NCBI GenBank assembly: GCA_946411505.1
Contig: CAMKEG010000003.1
Coordinates: forward strand, 233,666-297,665
Direction: 5' to 3'
Length of the DNA: 64,000 nt
Source: an uncultured Treponema sp.
Lineage (GTDB): Bacteria; Spirochaetota; Spirochaetia; Treponematales; Treponemataceae
Part shown: one piece after another, positions 1 to 10,488 of the stretch
Layout of the letters: every line of letters begins with the position of its first letter
Position numbering within the stretch: the stretch's first letter is position 1
The notes under the pieces: model-generated
The model's input: only the letters and a program-made list of their open reading frames with translations
The model's database searches: none
What the model was told of the DNA's origin: nothing
Translations under genes and position numbers: made by a program

Positions 1-1
1 C

Positions 2-1492
2 GACATCGAGGCGATGAAGCCCGACTACTTGGTCGTGTCTCCTGGTCCGGGAACTCCGCGCGACGCTGGAATCAGCGAAGAGGCGATAAAGTATTTTGCC
101 GGAAAAATTCCCATTTTGGGAATTTGCTTGGGCCACCAGGCGATTGCCGAAGCCTTTGGCGCCAAGATTGTCGGAGCCAAGTTCATCAAGCACGGAATCG
201 TCGAAGAAATGGACTTGGACGGAAAGGGCCTTTTCCGCGCGATCGGAAAAAAAGGAAAGTTCACGCGCTACCATTCGCTGGTCGTTGACGAGTCCACTTT
301 AAGCGACGACTTTGAAGTCACCGCTCGCGCTTCCGACGGCGACATCATGGGAATCCGCCACAAAAAGTACGACATCGAGGGCGTTCAGTTCCACCCGGAA
401 TCAATCGCAAGCGGCGACGTCCAAAAATTCTTCATGGCCTTTTTGAACTACCGCCGCGAAAACCTTCCCGTGGCCGAATACCTTAACCAGTTGATTTTCA
501 AAAAAGACTTGTCCGAAAAGCAGGCCGAATTCTTTATGGACATCATGACCGACGGAATGATGGACGAGCGTGTCATGGCCGCGATTCTTGTGGCCATGGC
601 GGCTAAAGGCGTGGCCGAGTCCGAAATCACAGGCTGCGCCAAGGCTCTTCTTAAAAAGAAAAAGTCTTTCCCGCTAAAGCTTTCGGGCCACGCCGAAATC
701 GTTGGAACCGGCGGCGACGGAAAGGGAAGCTTTAACATTTCCTCGCTTTCGGCCATTGTCGCCGACGCTTGCGGCCAGCCGGTGATCAAGCACGGAAACC
801 GCGCCGTTTCCTCCAAGTCTGGAGCGGCGGACTTTTTTGAGGCGCTCGGAATCAACATCAGCGCAAGCCCCGACAAGACGGCGGAACTTGCCAAAAAAAC
901 AGGCTTCGCCTTTTTGATGGCGCCCCTTTACCATTCGGCGATGCGCTTTGCCGCGCCGGTAAGAAAGGCCTTGGGCGTAAAGACCGTGATGAACGTTTTG
1001 GGCCCGCTCTTAAATCCTTCTTGCCCAGACTACCAAGTGCTTGGCGTTTACAGCCATGATTTGCTTGAAACATACGCGCGCACGGCAAAGGCTTTGGGAG
1101 CCAAGCGCGTAATGGTAATCGCAAGCCGCGACGGCTACGACGAAATCAGCCCCTGCGCGGTCACTGACGTTTTCCAAATCGACGGAAACGGAAACGAAAC
1201 GCGCTACGCGATAGACCCGGCAAAGTTTGGAATCGAAGGCGTTGAAGAGTCGGAGCTTATGGGCGGAAACGGAGCGGACAACGCCGCGCTCGCGATGGAC
1301 GTTCTTAACGGAAAGGGAAAGAAAACCATCCGCGCGTCAATCGGCCTCAACACCGGCGCCGTCTTGTACCTAAGCGGAAAAACAAAGACATTAAAGGAAG
1401 GCTACGACATGGCGCTCGCCGCGATTGACAGCGGAAAGGCCCTGAAAAAGTTGCAGGAAATACAAGCTGTCTCACGGGAATTGGCGGGCTAA
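2..1492 (+). CDS. trpGD: TrpGD fusion: anthranilate synthase glutamine amidotransferase / anthranilate phosphoribosyltransferase (5' partial)
   Basis: Two enzymes of tryptophan synthesis in one chain. The N-terminal class I glutamine amidotransferase supplies ammonia to TrpE; it shows the nucleophile motif LGICLGHQ and the downstream FHPES His-Glu pair. The C-terminal half is the phosphoribosyltransferase, with the glycine-rich GTGGDG PRPP-binding loop and KHGNRA motif. The frame is open to the left edge, so the amidotransferase N-terminus (and probably trpE) lies outside the window; the first ATG at 14 is internal. It ends one base before trpCF, so the two are translationally close. Fusion of trpG and trpD is known in enterobacteria and others. 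Confidence 0.95.
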   Translation, partial: DIEAMKPDYLVVSPGPGTPRDAGISEEAIKYFAGKIPILGICLGHQAIAEAFGAKIVGAKFIKHGIVEEMDLDGKGLFRAIGKKGKFTRYHSLVVDESTLSDDFEVTARASDGDIMGIRHKKYDIEGVQFHPESIASGDVQKFFMAFLNYRRENLPVAEYLNQLIFKKDLSEKQAEFFMDIMTDGMMDERVMAAILVAMAAKGVAESEITGCAKALLKKKKSFPLKLSGHAEIVGTGGDGKGSFNISSLSAIVADACGQPVIKHGNRAVSSKSGAADFFEALGINISASPDKTAELAKKTGFAFLMAPLYHSAMRFAAPVRKALGVKTVMNVLGPLLNPSCPDYQVLGVYSHDLLETYARTAKALGAKRVMVIASRDGYDEISPCAVTDVFQIDGNGNETRYAIDPAKFGIEGVEESELMGGNGADNAALAMDVLNGKGKKTIRASIGLNTGAVLYLSGKTKTLKEGYDMALAAIDSGKALKKLQEIQAVSRELAG

Positions 1493-1493
1493 A

Positions 1494-3164
1494 ATGGCGG
1501 CGGACATTCTTACACAGATTGTGGAAGGCCGAAAGGCCGACATGAAAAAGCGCGGCCTTGACTTTGGCTACGAGATTCCGCAGGAACGAGAGAGGCGCGT
1601 CCACCCTTTTATTCAAGAAAAGGGAGTTGTTTTGGAAGTAAAGCGCGCCTCTCCAAGCAAGGGCGACATCGCTCCAAAACTGAACGCGTCGGAAACCGCC
1701 TTGGCCTATCAAGAGGCCGGCGCGTCCGCGATAAGCGTCTTGACAGAGGAAAATTATTTTAAGGGAAACCTTGGCGACTTGATAAGCGTTTGCCAATCGG
1801 TTGACGTTGCGGTTTTGCGAAAAGACTTTTTGGTCTTCCCGGACGAAATCGACGTGGCCTACAAGTGCGGAGCGGACGCGGTCTTGCTTATCGCGCGCAT
1901 TCTTGGCCAAGACGTTTTGGCCAAAATGCTTTGCCGCTGCGCCTCTTTTGGAATCACAGCTTTTGTGGAGCTTCGCTTGGAAGAGGACTTGAAAAAATTG
2001 GCGGCGGCAAAATCTTTGGCTGGCAAAGAGCTTCCGGCAATCGTTTGCGGAGTGAACTCGCGCGACCTAAAGGATTTTTCGATCGACCTTTTAAAGCCGC
2101 TTGGCTTTTTGGAGCGGATTAAAAGCGTCATGGGAAGCTCCTGCTCCGTCATTTTTGAAAGCGGAATAAGGACGGCCCAAGCCGCGGCCTTTGCCGGAAG
2201 CCTTGGCTTTACCGGGCTTCTTTTGGGCGAGGCCGCCGCGCGCGACACAAGCAAAGCCGCTTCTTTTGTCAAAGCCTTTGTGTCTGGAAGTCAAACGCCA
2301 AACGCGCTTTCTTGGAAAAAAATCGCGGCGAAAACCGAAAGTCGTTGCAAGGCTAAAAACCCGGCGGCGCTCTTGGACTCACGTAAAAAACGTCCGCTTG
2401 TAAAAATATGCGGCCTCGCAAATGTTGAAGACGCTCTTTTTGCGGCGGACCTTGGCGCGGACTTTTTGGGCTTTGTCTTTTGCGAGGCCTCTCCGCGAAA
2501 CGCAAGCGAAAGTGTCGTCCGCTCCGTCCGCGCCGCCTTGCGCGACAAAGACTTGTCGCAAGCCGATAACGCCGCGCCGCGCGACAAGCCCGCAAACGAA
2601 GCGTCGCGGAAATCCGCTCGAAACAACGATTGCGGTTTTGCGTTCGACGCTACGAGCGGACCTTTTATGGTCGGCGTAGTAGTCGACACGACAAGCGAGC
2701 AGGCAAAGGCCGCGCTTGCGCTTGTAAAAGAAGGCGTTTTGGATTACATTCAATTGCACGGCGAGCGCGCGGCCAAGGAATTTTTTGCCGACAAAGAGAA
2801 CGCTTCTCTTGCGCATTACTGCGCGGCAAACTTGAGCGGCGAGGGCGGACTGGACAACATTCAAGGCCTTCTTGACCTTGGCGAGCCGCGCGTTTTGCTT
2901 GACGCCAAGGTTGGCGACAAGCTTGGCGGAACGGGAACGCAAGTGGCCGAGGACTTGGTTTTAAAAGCCAAGAAAAAGTCTCCCTTGTGGCTTGCCGGCG
3001 GCTTGGGAGCGGAAAACGTTCGGGGCGTGATAGAAAAATATTCGCCGGAACTTATCGACGCTTCAAGCTTGCTTGAGGCCGCTCCCGGAAAAAAGGATTT
3101 GGAAAAAACAAAGGCCTTCTTTTCGGAGATTGGCGCGGCCTATGCGGGCGGCGCGCAATCTTAG
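1494..3164 (+). CDS. trpCF: TrpCF fusion: indole-3-glycerol phosphate synthase / phosphoribosylanthranilate isomerase
   Basis: A bifunctional enzyme of 556 residues carrying out the two steps after TrpD. The N-terminal TrpC barrel shows VKRASPSKGDI near residue 43 and the later VCGVNSRDL and FESGI phosphate-loop segments. The TrpF barrel begins with VKICGLANVEDA near residue 302 and ends with the LAGGLGAENV and ID(A)SS loops. The TrpF half carries an insertion of about 50 charged, low-complexity residues (roughly 348-395) absent from ordinary TrpF, probably a surface loop. It starts one base after the trpGD stop. TrpCF fusion is also known in E. coli; the insertion is the odd part here. Confidence 0.94.
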   Translation: MAADILTQIVEGRKADMKKRGLDFGYEIPQERERRVHPFIQEKGVVLEVKRASPSKGDIAPKLNASETALAYQEAGASAISVLTEENYFKGNLGDLISVCQSVDVAVLRKDFLVFPDEIDVAYKCGADAVLLIARILGQDVLAKMLCRCASFGITAFVELRLEEDLKKLAAAKSLAGKELPAIVCGVNSRDLKDFSIDLLKPLGFLERIKSVMGSSCSVIFESGIRTAQAAAFAGSLGFTGLLLGEAAARDTSKAASFVKAFVSGSQTPNALSWKKIAAKTESRCKAKNPAALLDSRKKRPLVKICGLANVEDALFAADLGADFLGFVFCEASPRNASESVVRSVRAALRDKDLSQADNAAPRDKPANEASRKSARNNDCGFAFDATSGPFMVGVVVDTTSEQAKAALALVKEGVLDYIQLHGERAAKEFFADKENASLAHYCAANLSGEGGLDNIQGLLDLGEPRVLLDAKVGDKLGGTGTQVAEDLVLKAKKKSPLWLAGGLGAENVRGVIEKYSPELIDASSLLEAAPGKKDLEKTKAFFSEIGAAYAGGAQS

Positions 3165-3197
3165 GCTTACGAAAAATTTTATTATAAGGAAAAATAT

Positions 3198-4451
<1,254 letters not shown>

Positions 4452-4490
4452 CGGCAATAAAAACTAACGCAAGCCGATAAGCGTTTGCTG

Positions 4491-4550
4491 GCCGCATAAG
4501 CGGCAACATTCGCGCTCGCATCCAAACTCGCGCGAACAGCCGAACTCGCG
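4491..4550 (+). repeat. Interspersed hairpin repeat, family B, copy 1
   Basis: A GC-rich block in the trpB-trpA gap begins GCCGCATAAGCGGCAACATT and ends with a GCGCGAACAGCC segment. Both pieces recur near 11.1, 22.6, 29.1 and 57.5 kb. The core GCCGC-ATAA-GCGGC is a perfect hairpin. It lies inside an operon, upstream of the trpA ribosome-binding site, so it is transcribed and could affect trpA expression or mRNA processing. Confidence 0.6.
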
Positions 4551-4581
4551 CGATGTGCATGATAACTAAGGAGGAACTAAC

Positions 4582-5355
4582 ATGTCTAAAATAAAACTTA
4601 TGTCGCATTTGGTGGCCGGATACCCCAGCGACGAACTTTCGTTGGAAGCCGCGCGCGCTTTGGTGGCCGGCGGCGCCGACATTTTGGAAATACAGTTGGC
4701 CTTTAGCGACCCAAGCGCGGACGGCCCCGCGATTCAAGGAGCCTGCACAAAAGTTTTGGAGCGAGGCTACAAGACCGCCGACGGCCTTGCCTTGATAAAA
4801 AAAATCCGCGGCGAGTTTCCACAAACTACGATTTACCTTATGAGCTACGGCTCGCTAGTCTTCACTCCGGGCGTGAAGGAATTTTGCAAGCGCGCCTCCG
4901 CAGCAGGCGTAAACGGAATGATTATCCCCGACCTTCCCTTTGACTTTGACGAAGGACTGACCGCCGCCTGCCGCGAAAACGGAATGGAAAACATTCCCGT
5001 CGCCGCCCCCAGCATGAGCGAGGAGCGCCTAAAAAAAATGGCAAGCGCGGGCTTTAACTACATCTACGCCGCCTTGCGAACCGGCATCACAGGAAGCGAC
5101 ACGACGATTGGCCAAGACACAATCGACTTCATCAAAAAAGTCGCCTCTGGCGGAAGCAAGGTCTACGGCGGCTTTGGAATCTCAAAGGGCGAGCAGGCCA
5201 AGGCGCTTGCGCCATACGTTGAGGCCGTCGTAGCGGGAAGCGTTTTTGTGCGGACGATAAACGCCGCGCTTCCCGGTCTTGCAAACGACTGCGACAAAGC
5301 CGCGCTCTTTGACGCGGTCAAGGCCAAGGCCCAAGAGCTGACGGGGCAGGCGTAG
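4582..5355 (+). CDS. trpA: Tryptophan synthase alpha chain
   Basis: Alpha subunit that cleaves indole-3-glycerol phosphate to indole and passes it to TrpB; 257 residues, a normal length. The FSDPSADGPAIQ segment holds the catalytic Asp, the preceding LEIQLA strand holds the catalytic Glu position, and the phosphate loops GFGISKGEQ and VVAGSVFV are present. A strong AAGGAGG ribosome-binding site precedes the ATG, which decides the start. It is the last gene of the trp operon and is followed by a terminator hairpin. Confidence 0.95.
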   Translation: MSKIKLMSHLVAGYPSDELSLEAARALVAGGADILEIQLAFSDPSADGPAIQGACTKVLERGYKTADGLALIKKIRGEFPQTTIYLMSYGSLVFTPGVKEFCKRASAAGVNGMIIPDLPFDFDEGLTAACRENGMENIPVAAPSMSEERLKKMASAGFNYIYAALRTGITGSDTTIGQDTIDFIKKVASGGSKVYGGFGISKGEQAKALAPYVEAVVAGSVFVRTINAALPGLANDCDKAALFDAVKAKAQELTGQA

Positions 5356-5397
5356 CCCGCTCGCGCTTTTGCTTGCAAGACCTTAACTTTTTGTTCG

Positions 5398-5442
5398 AGC
5401 GGTTTCACCGCGTCCTGATGGACGCTGCCTGACCGCTTTTTT
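5398..5442 (+). terminator. Rho-independent terminator of the trp operon
   Basis: An outer stem AGCGGT/ACCGCT encloses an inner stem GCGTCC-tgat-GGACGC and is followed by a run of six T. It sits 43 bases after the trpA stop. Confidence 0.75.
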
Positions 5443-5505
5443 GGGCTTGCGATAGATTTTGTTTTGCGGCAAGCGTTTTTGGGCTTGCAAACAATTTCCG
5501 CGTTA

Positions 5506-5534
5506 TTGCAAAGCCCGCCGCAATTTAGTATAAT
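5506..5534 (+). promoter_or_regulatory. Promoter of gatB, leaderless layout
   Basis: TTGCAA at 5506-5511, a 17-base spacer and TATAAT at 5529-5534. The -10 ends seven bases before the gatB ATG at 5542 and there is no room for a ribosome-binding site. Transcription should start at or next to the A of the start codon. Confidence 0.75.
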
Positions 5535-5541
5535 AACTCCT

Positions 5542-7080
5542 ATGCCTATCGAAAAAACAGAAATCGTAATCGGCTGCGAAATCCACACGCAGCTTTTGAC
5601 TAAAACCAAAGCCTTTTGCGCTTGCGAAAACCGTTACGGCGGAATGCCCGACACCCGCGTTTGCCCTGTTTGCTTGGGCCTTCCAGGAGCCATGCCGCGC
5701 GTAAGCAAGGGCTACGTGGAGCTTGGAGCGGTGGCCGGCCTCGCGCTCAATTGCAACATCGCGCGCTTCACAAAGTTTGACAGAAAGCATTATTTTTATC
5801 CCGACCTTGCCAAGGGCTACCAAATCACGCAATACGACTTGCCCCTTTGCACTGACGGCTACGTTGACCTTCCGTTCTTCCATTACCCAAAGGACGAGCA
5901 GCCCGGCGGAGCGAAATTCCGCCCCAACAACTTTAAGGGCGAGCCATGCGTAAGCGCCGACAAAAAATACCGCCGCGTGCGCATCGAGCGCATTCACCTT
6001 GAGGAAGACGTAGGAAAATCCCTCCACATGGAAGGAAAACATTCCTACATCGACTACAACCGTTCCGGCACCCCGCTAATCGAAATCGTAACAAAGCCCG
6101 ACATGACTAGCCCGGAAGAAGCCGCGCTTTTCATGCAGACCGTGCAGGAAATTTTGCGCTACGTTTGCGTCACAAAGGGAAACTTGGAAGAAGGCAACAT
6201 GAGATGCGACGCCAACATCAACCTTAACGTTTGGGAAGACGGAAAGCTTTACCACACTCCGATTTCGGAAATAAAGAACCTCAACTCCTTCAAGGCCATC
6301 CGCGAGGCTTGCGCCTACGAAGCCGCCCGCCAGCTGGAAGAGTTCAAGACCGACAGGCAGGAATTCAATCCCGGCTTTAAGGTTACTATGGGCTGGGACG
6401 AAGCGGCCGGAAAGACCGTCGTCCAGCGCACAAAGAACTCTTTCGTCGACTACCGCTTTGTCGTCGAGCCGGACATCAAGCCCTTTAGCGTTGAGGAGGA
6501 ATTGATCGAGCGCGCCCGAAGCCGCGTCGGAGAGCTTCCCGAAGCCAAGCGAACCCGTTTTAAGGCGGAATTCGGCCTAAGCGACTTTGACGCGGAAACG
6601 CTGACTTCAACGCGCGAGCTAAGCCTTTGGTTTGAGGAGGCCGCCAAAAATTCCAAGAGCGCAAAGAGAACGGCAAACCTTATTTTGTCGGAGCTCTTGG
6701 CGGTCCTTAACGAAAAGAACATGACAATCGGCGAAGTCGCTTTGACTCCCGCGCATATCGCAGAGCTTTCAAACGCCTTGGAAGAAAACAAAATCACTTC
6801 AAAGCAGGGAAAGGAAGTCTTTGCCAAAATGCTTTCCACAAACAAAATGCCTTCAGAGATTATAAAGGAAGAGGGCATGGAGCAGGTGAGCGACACGGGC
6901 CTTATCGAAGGCTTGGTTGACAAAGTTTTGGCGGAAAACCCCAAGGCCATCCAGGACTTTAAGGCCGGAAAGACAAACGTAGTCGGCTGGCTTATGGGCC
7001 AGGTGATGAAACTGTCGCAGGGAAAGGCCAACCCCAAGCAGGCCACTGAATTGCTCAACAAAAAATTGGCCGCTTTCTAG
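5542..7080 (+). CDS. gatB: Asp/Glu-tRNA amidotransferase subunit B
   Basis: Binds mischarged Glu-tRNA(Gln) or Asp-tRNA(Asn) and carries the kinase/transamidase site of GatCAB, using ammonia from GatA. At 512 residues from this start it is slightly longer than usual. The signature VIGCEIHTQLLTKTKAFC begins at residue 8; the Zn ligands (CAC...CPVCLG) and the LEEDVGKSLH and IDYNRSGTPLIEIVTKPD motifs follow, with the C-terminal YqeY/GatB tail domain. The frame stays open 26 codons upstream, but the ATG at 5542 is chosen because it gives the family N-terminus and follows the promoter by seven bases. gatA and gatC are not nearby. Confidence 0.96.
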   Translation: MPIEKTEIVIGCEIHTQLLTKTKAFCACENRYGGMPDTRVCPVCLGLPGAMPRVSKGYVELGAVAGLALNCNIARFTKFDRKHYFYPDLAKGYQITQYDLPLCTDGYVDLPFFHYPKDEQPGGAKFRPNNFKGEPCVSADKKYRRVRIERIHLEEDVGKSLHMEGKHSYIDYNRSGTPLIEIVTKPDMTSPEEAALFMQTVQEILRYVCVTKGNLEEGNMRCDANINLNVWEDGKLYHTPISEIKNLNSFKAIREACAYEAARQLEEFKTDRQEFNPGFKVTMGWDEAAGKTVVQRTKNSFVDYRFVVEPDIKPFSVEEELIERARSRVGELPEAKRTRFKAEFGLSDFDAETLTSTRELSLWFEEAAKNSKSAKRTANLILSELLAVLNEKNMTIGEVALTPAHIAELSNALEENKITSKQGKEVFAKMLSTNKMPSEIIKEEGMEQVSDTGLIEGLVDKVLAENPKAIQDFKAGKTNVVGWLMGQVMKLSQGKANPKQATELLNKKLAAF

Positions 7081-7097
7081 GGCTGGAAAAGAACGCT

Positions 7098-7136
7098 AAT
7101 TCTTAATTCATAATTAAGAATTACGAATTAAGAATT
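7098..7136. repeat. AT-rich 11-bp unit present three times
   Basis: The 11-mer AATTCTTAATT occurs at 7098, in inverted form at 7112 and again at 7126, so the first two form an 11-bp hairpin with a 3-base loop. It lies between the convergent ends of gatB and the small membrane-protein gene and may serve as a weak bidirectional terminator. Confidence 0.55.
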
Positions 7137-7149
7137 AGCAATTAAAGGC

Positions 7150-7539
7150 TTAGTCGTTGAGCGACCACAAGGCTCCCAAGATGATTACGTGGCCCGCGAA
7201 GTTGTAGAGCCAGGGCAAGAAGGGGTCAAAGTCGCCCTTGATGATGTCGCCGACTACAATCGCAACAAGCCAAACAATCATGATGATAAGGCCAAGAATG
7301 TTGTCGAACTTTCCGAAGATGTCCTTGGTGAAGCATTCGATGACGAGCAAAACGCCGGCCACCAATTCAATCACGCCAAAAATCACTCCAAAGTTCTTTC
7401 CCAGCCAAGACTTTATGGCCAAGGCGCCAAAGTCTCCGCCGCCCTGCAAGGCCCAGATTCCGCCCACGATGAGCATGCAGCCCAAGGCCAACTGAAGGAT
7501 CAATCTTCCGATTGACTTTGCTTTCGCTGAATTTCCCAT
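7150..7539 (-). CDS. Small four-helix membrane protein, function unknown
   Basis: 129 residues with four hydrophobic helices (roughly residues 12-30, 46-66, 80-100 and 110-126) and a short polar N-terminus. The layout resembles small DoxX-like inner-membrane proteins, but no diagnostic motif can be read and no function is assigned. It is convergent with gatB and divergent from the PilZ gene. A CTCCC-type ribosome-binding site (GGGAG in sense) lies a few bases upstream of the ATG. Confidence 0.75.
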   Translation of the reverse strand: MGNSAKAKSIGRLILQLALGCMLIVGGIWALQGGGDFGALAIKSWLGKNFGVIFGVIELVAGVLLVIECFTKDIFGKFDNILGLIIMIVWLVAIVVGDIIKGDFDPFLPWLYNFAGHVIILGALWSLND

Positions 7540-7644
7540 AATTCACTCCCTTGTCGTACGACAAAATGTTGTTTTTTCGCAAACGCGAATTATTCCATTA
7601 TTTTACCACGGAATTTGGCAAAAAGCAAATTTTTTTGCGCTTGG

Positions 7645-7673
7645 TTGACTTATATCGGTTTATGGAGTATAAT
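7645..7673 (+). promoter_or_regulatory. Promoter of the PilZ-TPR operon, leaderless layout
   Basis: TTGACT at 7645-7650, a 17-base spacer and TATAAT at 7668-7673. The ATG follows eight bases later at 7682 with no ribosome-binding site between. Confidence 0.75.
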
Positions 7674-7681
7674 ATACTATT

Positions 7682-8815
7682 ATGGCATTGGTAACGACTC
7701 AGCAACTTCAAGATTATTACGACCATTATCGCGATTCGGAGATTACGTTCTCCAAGGAAATCACGAACATTCTAAACGTCGACCCCCGCCAAATTTATGT
7801 CAAATGCAACGGAAACCAATGGCCATGCATCATCAATTCGACTTCGCTAATGGCGTGCCGAATCATCGTCGGAGTCAAGGGCGGCGCCTACGCCATGCTC
7901 TCCCAAAAGGAGACCGGGCCGGTCAGCGTCCGTTTTTGTTTCAGCGACTCCGACAAGCAAATGATAAGTTTCTTTGTCAACGGAAGGGTGAGCGACATAA
8001 AGCCTTACATGAATTCCGCGGAACTTTCCATAATCACCATAAGCTTTACCCAGCGTCCGCCGGACGACTTGATTGAGCGCTTGGGAACCTTGCTCGACGC
8101 CAACGCCAACGCGATGCGCAGAAAGGACGAACGCATCATTGTCAACGCCGACGTAAAGCGCAAGCTTGGCCTCGCCAAGGAAGAGGCCATCATTCAGATT
8201 CAAGGAGTGCCCCGGCATTGCATCATCCGCGACCTTTCTTTTGGCGGAGCCAAGCTCATCATGATGGGCATCCAAAAATATGTCGAGAACCAGCAGGCGC
8301 TTTTGCAAATGCGCTTTGAGGAGCCGGGCGAAGTCATTCAAGTTGGCGGAGTTGTCGTGGCTACAAGCCCCGTCGAAGGCCGCAAGGACATTTTGATTGT
8401 TTCAATAAAGTTCGGCGACAAGACTGTTCCGATTGCCTATAAAATCAGAATCAACAATTATCTCGCAAACTTGAGAAAGCACGCCGTGGCGCCCGCCGAG
8501 ACGACCGAACAAAAATTGGCGGCCGCGAAAGCCGCGCAAGAAAAAGCCGTCGCCGCCGAAAAGGCAAGAATGGAAGCGGAAGAAAAGGCCAAGAAAGAAG
8601 GAGCCGCCGCTAGCGAAGGCTCCGCGCCTGCCGATGCCGCAACGGCTGACGCCGCCGCTTCCGCCCCAGCCCAAGAAGAAGCAAAGCCTGACGACGCGGC
8701 CTCCGCGGAAAAGGCTCCCGAAGGCGCTCCGGCCTCTCCCGAGGAAGCGGCTCCTGTCGAAGAAATCAAGCCGGAAGAGTCCGCGCCAGACGCCGCGGCG
8801 GCGGAGAACAAATGA
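7682..8815 (+). CDS. PilZ-domain c-di-GMP receptor with N-terminal PilZ-like domain and Ala/Pro/Glu tail
   Basis: 377 residues. An N-terminal beta-rich domain (about 1-135) precedes a PilZ domain with the c-di-GMP signature: RxxxR at residues 147-151 and DxSxxGxK at 184-191. The last 100 residues are low-complexity Ala, Glu and Pro, probably a flexible tail. In spirochaetes such proteins link c-di-GMP to motility and envelope functions; the exact role here is inference. It overlaps the TPR gene by four bases (ATGA), so the two are translationally coupled. A GGDEF and an HD-GYP protein elsewhere in the window could make and degrade the ligand. Confidence 0.85.
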   Translation: MALVTTQQLQDYYDHYRDSEITFSKEITNILNVDPRQIYVKCNGNQWPCIINSTSLMACRIIVGVKGGAYAMLSQKETGPVSVRFCFSDSDKQMISFFVNGRVSDIKPYMNSAELSIITISFTQRPPDDLIERLGTLLDANANAMRRKDERIIVNADVKRKLGLAKEEAIIQIQGVPRHCIIRDLSFGGAKLIMMGIQKYVENQQALLQMRFEEPGEVIQVGGVVVATSPVEGRKDILIVSIKFGDKTVPIAYKIRINNYLANLRKHAVAPAETTEQKLAAAKAAQEKAVAAEKARMEAEEKAKKEGAAASEGSAPADAATADAAASAPAQEEAKPDDAASAEKAPEGAPASPEEAAPVEEIKPEESAPDAAAAENK

Positions 8816-9960
8816 ACGGCTCAAAGCAGCTTGAATCAATTTACTATGTCTCGCTTCCTGAAGACTTTGAGCTTTCAAAGAACGCGATGCATATCGACAA
8901 AACGATTCCGCTTCCTGTCCAAAAAAAAGACAAGGATTCCGGCGGCAACTTCAACATGTCGGAACTTAGCTCGGAGCAAATTCTTTCCGGCATTTTGACG
9001 GTTTTGGCTTACGACAAAAAAAACGAGCATTTGGATTATTACAGGAACATCATAAAGGACGCTCGTCCAAATTTAAAGGAAGAGTTGAGCGCGGCCGCCA
9101 TTCTAAAGACAAAAAACGAAGACTACGACCTTGCCGAAGAAATTTTCATGGCCTTGCGGGGCTTTGATCCCGAGGACGTGGCGATAATCTTAAACACCGC
9201 GCTTTTCTTTGACCAGCGCGCTGACAGCTACAGAAGAAGCGGCCTCAACGAGGACGCGGACGCTTACGACTCCGACGCGGAAGAGTATTACAAAATGGCG
9301 ATGGACTATGACCCGCCGCCTGCCGACGCTTTTTTTAACGCCGGATTCTTTTACTTGAAGCGCCACGATTTTTTCAACGCGCGCGGCTGCTTTGAGTCCT
9401 ACCTTGCCTTGACTTGCGACGTCAAGGACGAGGAGCTGGGAGAGAACGGCATTTACAAAAAACAGCGCGCCCAGGAAATCATCAACGAAATTCAAAACGG
9501 AAACATGGACGACGAGCGCTTTAAGAACGCCTACAAGTTGATTCAGTCCGGCCAGGAAGAAAAAGGCTTGGAGGAGCTCCGCGTCTTTTTGCAGCATAAC
9601 CCCGACGTTTGGAACGCTTGGTTCATGTTGGGCTGGGGCCTTAGGCGCTTGGGCCGCTATGCCGACGCGGAAGGCGCTTTTCTCAAAGCCTTGGAATGCG
9701 GCGGCGACGCCAATCCGGACGCCTACAACGAGCTTAGCATTTGCTGCATGGAAGAGGGAAAGCTTGAGCAAGCCCAAGCGCATTTGCTCAAGGCCTTGGA
9801 ACTGGCTCCTGAAAACACAAAGATTATTTCAAACCTTGGATACGCGGCCCTAAAAGCCGGCGACGTTTCCTCCGCTCAAAAATACTTTCAAACTGTTTTG
9901 GAATTTGATCCCAACGACAAAATCGCCGCGATGGAATTATCGCGCTTGGAGCGGGAGTAG
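8812..9960 (+). CDS. Tetratricopeptide-repeat protein
   Basis: 382 residues, mostly helical. TPR units are clearest in the C-terminal third (from about residue 255), with alternating W/L/G/Y and A/F/A/P positions such as NAWFMLGWGLRRLGRYADA. No signal peptide is seen, so it is probably cytoplasmic. It overlaps the PilZ gene by four bases and may act as its protein partner. TPR alone does not give a specific function. Confidence 0.85.
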   Translation: MNGSKQLESIYYVSLPEDFELSKNAMHIDKTIPLPVQKKDKDSGGNFNMSELSSEQILSGILTVLAYDKKNEHLDYYRNIIKDARPNLKEELSAAAILKTKNEDYDLAEEIFMALRGFDPEDVAIILNTALFFDQRADSYRRSGLNEDADAYDSDAEEYYKMAMDYDPPPADAFFNAGFFYLKRHDFFNARGCFESYLALTCDVKDEELGENGIYKKQRAQEIINEIQNGNMDDERFKNAYKLIQSGQEEKGLEELRVFLQHNPDVWNAWFMLGWGLRRLGRYADAEGAFLKALECGGDANPDAYNELSICCMEEGKLEQAQAHLLKALELAPENTKIISNLGYAALKAGDVSSAQKYFQTVLEFDPNDKIAAMELSRLERE

Positions 9961-10008
9961 GCCGCCCCAGTTAAGGTCTTGCCAATAATTAATCTCGCCG
10001 CTATCCCG

Positions 10009-10470
10009 CTAAAAGTCCAACGCCAGCTTGTCGCCGACCTTTATTCCGGCGCGCTCAAACCAGCCTTGCGGAACTTCAAGCGCGTAGCGGACGTAACTGG
10101 AAGCGCAAACGTCGCTTAGGTCAAAGGGCTTCATGTCAAGAATGTCCTTGATTTCTCCCTTCCAGTCTATGTAGGCGATGCTCAAAGGCGAGGGCGTGTT
10201 TTTCATCCAAAAGCGCAAAACCCTGTCTTCTTCAAAGACAAAAAGCATTCCTGTTCCGTCGGGAATCTTTTTGCGGAACATAAGGCCCTTTTCGCGCGTG
10301 TCGGGCTTGTCGGCGATTTCGGCCTCCACAAAAACTGTCGCGCCCGAAGCCGTGGCGACGCTAAGAGTTTTTGTCTTTAGCTTTGGATTTCCTTTTTGGC
10401 AGGAAGCCGCGGCCGCGCAAACAAGCGCGACTACAAAGAGCGCGGCGGCCTTTCGTTTAAGGTTTTTCAT
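10009..10470 (-). CDS. DUF192-family lipoprotein
   Basis: 153 residues. A short basic N-terminus and hydrophobic stretch lead to a lipobox-like AAASC at about residue 24, so it is probably lipid-anchored. The mature part shows DUF192 hallmarks: TREKGLMFRKKIPDGTGMLF, then FWMKNTPSPLSIAYID and the closing VPQGWFERAGIKVGDKL. The biochemical role of DUF192 is not established. The gene lies 18 bases after the secreted protein encoded upstream on the same strand, so the two probably form an operon. Confidence 0.88.
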   Translation of the reverse strand: MKNLKRKAAALFVVALVCAAAASCQKGNPKLKTKTLSVATASGATVFVEAEIADKPDTREKGLMFRKKIPDGTGMLFVFEEDRVLRFWMKNTPSPLSIAYIDWKGEIKDILDMKPFDLSDVCASSYVRYALEVPQGWFERAGIKVGDKLALDF

Positions 10471-10488
10471 TCTATTTCCTCGCCGCTA

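Noticed and set aside
4452..4581. Riboswitch or attenuator between trpB and trpA
   Set aside because: The block is a copy of an interspersed repeat found before unrelated genes; no leader peptide or Trp codons are present.
5464..5541. 26-codon N-terminal extension of GatB
   Set aside because: It lies upstream of the -10 box and is not part of the family's N-terminus.
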